Below, in pieces: positions 60,326 to 64,000 of a stretch of DNA of 64,000 bases. The stretch is taken from assembly GCF_018324685.1 (NCBI RefSeq), contig NZ_AP023354.1:1426001-1490000 (forward strand). Direction: 5' to 3'. How positions within the stretch are numbered: position 1 is the stretch's first letter; each line of letters begins with the position of its first letter. The DNA is from Actinocatenispora sera (lineage in GTDB: Bacteria > Actinomycetota > Actinomycetes > Mycobacteriales > Micromonosporaceae). The position numbers were made by a program, and so were the translations under genes. The notes below the pieces were generated by a model. The model was not told the origin of the DNA. It searched no databases and saw nothing but the letters and a program-made list of their open reading frames with translations.

Positions 60326-61303
60326 TCAGGTCGGCTCCTTGTCTGCTCCGGGGTGGGCCGCCTCGGCGTGGGCGGTTGGTGCCTCGTTCGGAAGACCGTT
60401 CCGGGCGAGCTGATCCCGCACATCGCGCGGCACGCCTATGCCGTGGCGGCGCAGATCGCCGACGAAGCGTGCGACGAGCGGGTCCGGTTCTGTGGACGTC
60501 ACCGCCACCAGTTGCCTGACCCAGCGCGGGGAAAAGGATCGCACCGCTCCCGGGAAGCCGTGGCTGACCGCGCTCACGGGACACACGGCGATGCCCAGTC
60601 CGGCGGCCGCGAGCTGCGGTGCCGCCGCGGTCACCGACGTCCGCATCACCGTCTCCGGGTGGACTCCCACGCGGGCGAAGGACTGGTCGAGCCAGGCGCT
60701 GAGGCCATTGTCCGGTGCGAAGTGAACGAGCGGCACACCTTCGAGATCCTCAAGGCGGACCGCCGGCTGCCCGGCCAGCGGATGGTCGGCGGGTGTCGCC
60801 AACACGATCTCCTCCTCCGCGACGGCGGTGATCGTGAAGCGGCCGGCCGAGGGAGCGGTCACCACTGCCACGTCGACCTCGTCGGAGTCGACGAGGCCGA
60901 GCGCCTCGTCCATCGCCGTGGACTCGCGCAGCGTGATCGCGACCTCCGGATAGCGGCGGTGCCACTGACGAATGACGGCAGCGAGCAACGGCACCGTGAG
61001 GCTCTGCGCGCAGACCAGTCGCAGGATGCCCCCAGCCGCCTGACCCGCCGCACGCGCCGACCGAACCGCGGATGCGGCCGCGTCGATCGCACGTCTGGCA
61101 TCGGCGACGGCAGCCCGCCCCGCTGAAGTGAGCTTTACCCCCCGGGGCTCGCGGCGAAGCAAAACCGTCCGGGTCTCGCGTTCCAATGAAGCGAGCTGAT
61201 GAGAGACAGCGGGTTGCGACGAGTGCAGCAGCAGGGCGGCCTGCGTGATCGATCCGGAGTCCGCAACGGCGACAAGGCACTCCAGTGCCCGCAGAGAAGC
61301 CAT
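60326..61303 (-). CDS. LysR-family transcriptional regulator
   Basis: A 325-residue regulator. Winged helix: MASLRALECLVAVADSGSIT, then LHSSQPAVSHQLASLERET. The effector domain (about 90-290) reads GGILRLVCAQSLTVPLLAAV. It ends with a short charged tail. It is divergent from the epimerase/SRPBCC genes with 132 bp between starts; that gap contains TTCGAAGC-type symmetry (about 61313-61332) fitting a LysR site. It therefore probably controls the epimerase operon. The codon bias is slightly less GC-rich than in the core genes. Confidence 0.9.
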   Translation of the reverse strand: MASLRALECLVAVADSGSITQAALLLHSSQPAVSHQLASLERETRTVLLRREPRGVKLTSAGRAAVADARRAIDAAASAVRSARAAGQAAGGILRLVCAQSLTVPLLAAVIRQWHRRYPEVAITLRESTAMDEALGLVDSDEVDVAVVTAPSAGRFTITAVAEEEIVLATPADHPLAGQPAVRLEDLEGVPLVHFAPDNGLSAWLDQSFARVGVHPETVMRTSVTAAAPQLAAAGLGIAVCPVSAVSHGFPGAVRSFSPRWVRQLVAVTSTEPDPLVARFVGDLRRHGIGVPRDVRDQLARNGLPNEAPTAHAEAAHPGADKEPT

Positions 61304-61435
61304 CCATGGATCTTATCGAAGGCTTTCGAAGCATGAAGGTGATGGAGGGAAGCCATTCGAGCCCCTGGTTGCTGTCACCCACGAGACCTTCTCGCCAGGC
61401 CCGGCGAGGGGCTCGCATCGAGCGAAGGAGAGGCC

Positions 61436-62368
61436 ATGGCACAGGTGTTCGTTACCGGTGGCTCCGGGTTCATCGGCCAGGTACTGGTGGGCCGGCTCCT
61501 CGGCGCGGGGCACTCGGTAGGTGTTCTGGTTCGAAGTGAGGCATCGGCCGCGAAGATCTCGGCGCTGGGCGCGAAGCCTGTGCGCGGCGAGTTGACCGAG
61601 CCGCTCACGTGGCGGAACGACGTGGTGGGCAGCGACGTGGTCTTCCACCTTGCCGCCGAGACGGACGTCACGGCTGATCGTGAACGCCATGAACTGGTGA
61701 CCGTTCGCGGCACGCAGGCAGCCGTCGATGCTGCGCGCTACGCGCGGGTTCCACGTTTCGTCCACTGCGGTAGCGAAGCCGCCCTGCTGGCTGGCGCCCC
61801 GCTCGTGGACATCGACGAGACGGCGCCGCTGCGGCCCGACTCGGAAGCCGCCTACAGCGCCACGAAGGCCGTGGCCGAGAAGATCGTGCTCGACGCGAAC
61901 GCCCCGGGCTTCGCCACCGTGTCGATTCGCCCGCGGTTCGTCTGGGGACCCGACAGCTTCCTCGTGGAGGGCCTGGCCGCGGCGGCGAAGGCGGGGCACT
62001 TCGCTTGGATCGAGGGAGGCCGGCACACAACCGACGTCACTTTCGTCGACAACGCCGTCGAGGGACTCGTGCTCGGATGGCAGCGCGGCCGACCAGGTCA
62101 GGCCTACTTTGTCACGGACCGGCATCGCGTCACTCTCCGTGAGTTCCTGGAGATCCAGTTCGAGATCTATGGTGTCGATGTCGCGATTCCCGACATGGAC
62201 GCCGAGACCGCCGCCGGCCAGGTCCCCGTCCCCGCTCGATGGTTCCTCGGGCAGGAGTGCACCCTGCGCACGGACAAGGCCGTAACCGAACTCGGATACA
62301 AGCCCGTCGTCGAGCATGCCGCAGGCCTGGACGCTGTCAGGAACTCCGTGGCCGTCGGCCGCGTCTGA
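61436..62368 (+). CDS. NAD-dependent epimerase/dehydratase family protein
   Basis: A 310-residue extended short-chain dehydrogenase. The nucleotide loop is VFVTGGSGFIGQVL, the catalytic pair is in YSATKAVAE (Tyr/Lys), and VVFHLAAETDV is the strand-4 motif. HTTDVTFVDNAVEGLVLGWQ resembles 3-beta-hydroxysteroid-dehydrogenase-like members. The ATG at 61436 has GGAGAGG. It is divergent from the LysR gene and upstream of the two SRPBCC genes. The substrate may be a nucleotide sugar, steroid or flavonoid-like ketone; the sequence does not decide. Confidence 0.88.
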   Translation: MAQVFVTGGSGFIGQVLVGRLLGAGHSVGVLVRSEASAAKISALGAKPVRGELTEPLTWRNDVVGSDVVFHLAAETDVTADRERHELVTVRGTQAAVDAARYARVPRFVHCGSEAALLAGAPLVDIDETAPLRPDSEAAYSATKAVAEKIVLDANAPGFATVSIRPRFVWGPDSFLVEGLAAAAKAGHFAWIEGGRHTTDVTFVDNAVEGLVLGWQRGRPGQAYFVTDRHRVTLREFLEIQFEIYGVDVAIPDMDAETAAGQVPVPARWFLGQECTLRTDKAVTELGYKPVVEHAAGLDAVRNSVAVGRV

Positions 62369-62636
62369 CGCGCCCTCGACCTTCAACCGCCGCACACCAC
62401 CGTTCTGGCCCGTCCTGGTACGGCAAGGTGCACAAGCAGCGACGTGGCGGAGCGACGCATAGGTCGAAGACCTCGTACATCGATGGCGAGGGAGATCGCG
62501 ACGTCCCGCGGGACAGGAATACGTCGTCGGTTGGCGCACAACGGGTGACTGTTCCACTCGATTAAATTCCGGCGATGTGTATCCATCGCCGTGCGTTCAT
62601 GACCGCCAGAGCGCGGTCCACCGTTTGGAGATCTTC
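62369..62636. other. Intergenic stretch without a clear gene
   Basis: I see no gene here. A plus-strand frame ending at the TAA near 62563 and a minus-strand frame from 62586 both lack ribosome sites and bias. The last 70 bases are AT-richer (CGATTAAATTCCGGCG) and may contain the promoter of the SRPBCC pair. Confidence 0.4.
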
Positions 62637-63131
62637 ATGTTTGAGGCGATAAATTGGCCGGAGGCCATGACTCCTAGTCGATCCCCCATCCACTTCACCA
62701 ACGAGCTGGAGGTCGGAGCCTCTCCGGAAACGATATGGTCCCTGCTCGTGGACCCGCGCACCTGGCCCACGTTCTACCCGGGCGTCGGGGATGTTCAGAT
62801 TCTTGACGGCCATGACTCGCTGCGCCTCGGAACTCGATTCGAAACCAACCTGGCCGGCCAGGACGTCTTCGCGTCCGTGCAGGAGTTCCAGCCCGTGTCG
62901 CGTATCGCCTGGGGCGGTTATCCCAAGGCGTCCGAAGCGTCCAGGGCTTACCACGCCTGGATCATCACCCCCACGCCAAAGGGGAGCCATCTCTGGACCG
63001 AAGAGACGATGCAGGGTCCGCTCTGGATCGAACTGGCGAAGCAGGACCCCGAGGTATTTTGGCGCACGCACGAGAACCTCCTCGCAGCACTCGCCAAGGT
63101 GGCGACCGAGCGTGAAAATCAGGCCGGTTGA
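62637..63131 (+). CDS. SRPBCC (START-like) protein 1
   Basis: A 164-residue lipid/polyketide-binding-fold protein: NELEVGASPETIWSLLVDPR, WPTFYPGVGDVQIL, FETNLAGQDVFASVQEFQPV and the long C-terminal helix (FWRTHENLLAALAKVATERE). Such proteins act as cyclases, hydroxylase partners or carriers for hydrophobic ligands. The ATG at 62637 has TTGGAG. The DNA is visibly less GC-rich than the core genes. A second, related SRPBCC gene follows. Confidence 0.85.
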   Translation: MFEAINWPEAMTPSRSPIHFTNELEVGASPETIWSLLVDPRTWPTFYPGVGDVQILDGHDSLRLGTRFETNLAGQDVFASVQEFQPVSRIAWGGYPKASEASRAYHAWIITPTPKGSHLWTEETMQGPLWIELAKQDPEVFWRTHENLLAALAKVATERENQAG

Positions 63132-63176
63132 CTCGAAGTGCTCTCAGCGGAACCACCCAGAAAGGAAAGATGGCCG

Positions 63177-63680
63177 ATGTACGACAAGGTGATATGGCCC
63201 GAACAGTACGACCCGAAGTCGTCTGCTCTCTACGCGCTCAATGACATCGACGTGAAGGCGCCACCTGAAGTGGTATGGAAGCTGCTCGTCGATGCCGAGA
63301 ACTGGTCGAGCTATTTCCCTCCCGAAGACCGCGTCAAGATCCTTTCCGGCGGTTCGGAACTGGCTCTGGGGGCCAGGTTCAGCCGAGTGACGGTGGGATT
63401 TCCCATGAGTCTCCACGTGACGGAGTACGAGCCGTTCACCAGGCTTGCGTGGGAGACGACAGTCGACGGCGACGAAACGGGTTCGAGCGCATACCACGGC
63501 TGGGTCATCACGCCTACGGACGATGGCTGTCACGTACTGACCGAGGAAACGCAGCAGGGTCCCTTCTTCGTCGAGGAACTCGGGCGTAGGCATCCCGGTG
63601 CGCTGTACCGCTACCACCAGGACTGGGTCGAGCGGCTCGCCCGTGCCGCGGAGGCGGAAGTGGCAAAGCCCGCGGCCTGA
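63177..63680 (+). CDS. SRPBCC (START-like) protein 2
   Basis: A 167-residue protein of the same family and plan as the preceding gene (NDIDVKAPPEVVWKLLVDAE, SSYFPPEDRVKILSGGSELA, YHGWVITPTDDGCHVLTEET). Both open with a short F/Y-D/E-x-I-x-WPE motif, so they are tandem duplicates that have diverged. The ATG at 63177 follows AAAGGAAAG. They may handle the same ligand, or one may act as a subunit of the other. It is 45 bp from the first copy. Confidence 0.85.
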   Translation: MYDKVIWPEQYDPKSSALYALNDIDVKAPPEVVWKLLVDAENWSSYFPPEDRVKILSGGSELALGARFSRVTVGFPMSLHVTEYEPFTRLAWETTVDGDETGSSAYHGWVITPTDDGCHVLTEETQQGPFFVEELGRRHPGALYRYHQDWVERLARAAEAEVAKPAA

Positions 63681-63870
63681 CCCGCCCGAATGCGTGAGCG
63701 TCGGCGAGGCATCCCACCACCCTTACGCCGCCGCATCGCCGGCGGCGTCAGGGCGTTCCGCAACGGCACACGGGATGGAGAAGGCTGCCGCAGCGGAGGG
63801 CGACAAGAGAGACCAACCTCGAGCGTGCCCGCTGGGCAGGGGTCACCGCGTATGGCGGTGAGGTGGTGTG

Positions 63871-64000
63871 CTAGCGGCTGGTTGGCGTGGTGGTGGCTGC
63901 GGCGATGGTGGCTAGAACGGTGAGGGCGCCGAGGGCGAGGAACACGGCGGGGTAGCCGCCGAGCAGGGTGGCCAGTGCGGCGCCGGCGGCGGGTGCGGTG
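63871..64000 (-). CDS. MFS transporter, C-terminal end (partial)
   Basis: The window edge cuts this leftward gene; only the last 43 residues are visible, ending at TAG 63871-63873. ATLLGGYPAVFLALGALTVL and the alanine/threonine tail look like helix 12 of a major-facilitator exporter. The direction is opposite to the SRPBCC genes, so the stretch 63681-63870 is a convergent junction. Confidence 0.6.
   Translation of the reverse strand, partial: TAPAAGAALATLLGGYPAVFLALGALTVLATIAAATTTPTSR

Noticed and set aside
59601-64000. Prophage or integrative element
   Set aside because: No integrase, relaxase or phage gene and no repeated tRNA end is visible in the window. Only an accessory block is suggested.

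Overview
The window is very GC-rich, densely packed DNA with G/C-ending codons, frequent GTG starts and many 1-4 base start/stop overlaps. It carries a proteasome activator ending in GQYL, OmpR-type two-component pairs and many TetR, MarR, IclR and LysR regulators. This points to a filamentous actinobacterium; I lean to the Micromonosporaceae, but the sequence alone does not prove the family. It reads as chromosome: seryl-tRNA synthetase, prephenate dehydratase, arginine deiminase and a tRNA-Arg are present, with no phage or plasmid replication genes.

Layout. 1-3.6 kb: a split transketolase (N-subunit end plus C-subunit), a 25-bp tandem repeat, and a drug-exporter/TetR divergent pair with a clear operator. 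3.8-6.3 kb: a leftward envelope group (DUF1707 protein, SecD-like anchored protein, class A beta-lactamase-like serine hydrolase). 6.4-11.0 kb: two large paralogous permease-like membrane proteins with long low-complexity tails. 11.3-19.3 kb: alpha/beta hydrolase, the proteasome activator Bpa behind a 27-bp repeat array, two HAD phosphatases, a membrane-anchored Hsp70-like protein, a fumarylacetoacetase-family enzyme and SerS. 19.5-28.8 kb: OsmC, a small zincin, an ArsR-type regulator, a cupin/MarR divergent pair, a LolA/RseB-like protein divergent from a two-component system, a methyltransferase, a phosphoglycerate-mutase-type phosphatase and PheA.

29-38.5 kb: IclR regulator, an S53 peptidase without a visible propeptide, LysR regulator, a trans-aconitate methyltransferase-like enzyme, a DUF2326 (ABC-3C/SMC-like) protein whose P-loop appears lost, and larB-larC for the nickel-pincer cofactor. 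38.5-43.1 kb: a tightly coupled leftward operon DUF4178-DUF2617-DUF4247-membrane protein-DUF350-membrane spermidine synthase. 43.3-46.8 kb: PAS protein, arginine deiminase and a carotenoid oxygenase, with DnaA-box-like sites and strong hairpins between the last two. 47.0-53.1 kb: a two-component system divergent from a lipoprotein/membrane-fusion/ABC ATPase/permease (MacAB-like) operon, with a direct-repeat operator between them. 53.3-55.7 kb: an operon of SnoaL-like protein, ECF sigma factor and NmrA-like reductase. 56.1-57.7 kb: an HPF1-like (DUF2228) protein divergent from KptA.

From the tRNA-Arg at 59.5 kb onward the composition loosens and the content changes: a broken ArsR gene, a LysR regulator divergent from a short-chain epimerase, two tandem SRPBCC proteins and the end of a probable MFS exporter. 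This looks like an accessory block beside a tRNA gene, although I found no integrase or duplicated tRNA end. Intergenic DNA is rich in structure: three tandem-repeat arrays (25, 37 and 27 bp), a REP-like TTGATCAAGGGAT element found twice between convergent genes, and several long perfect hairpins.
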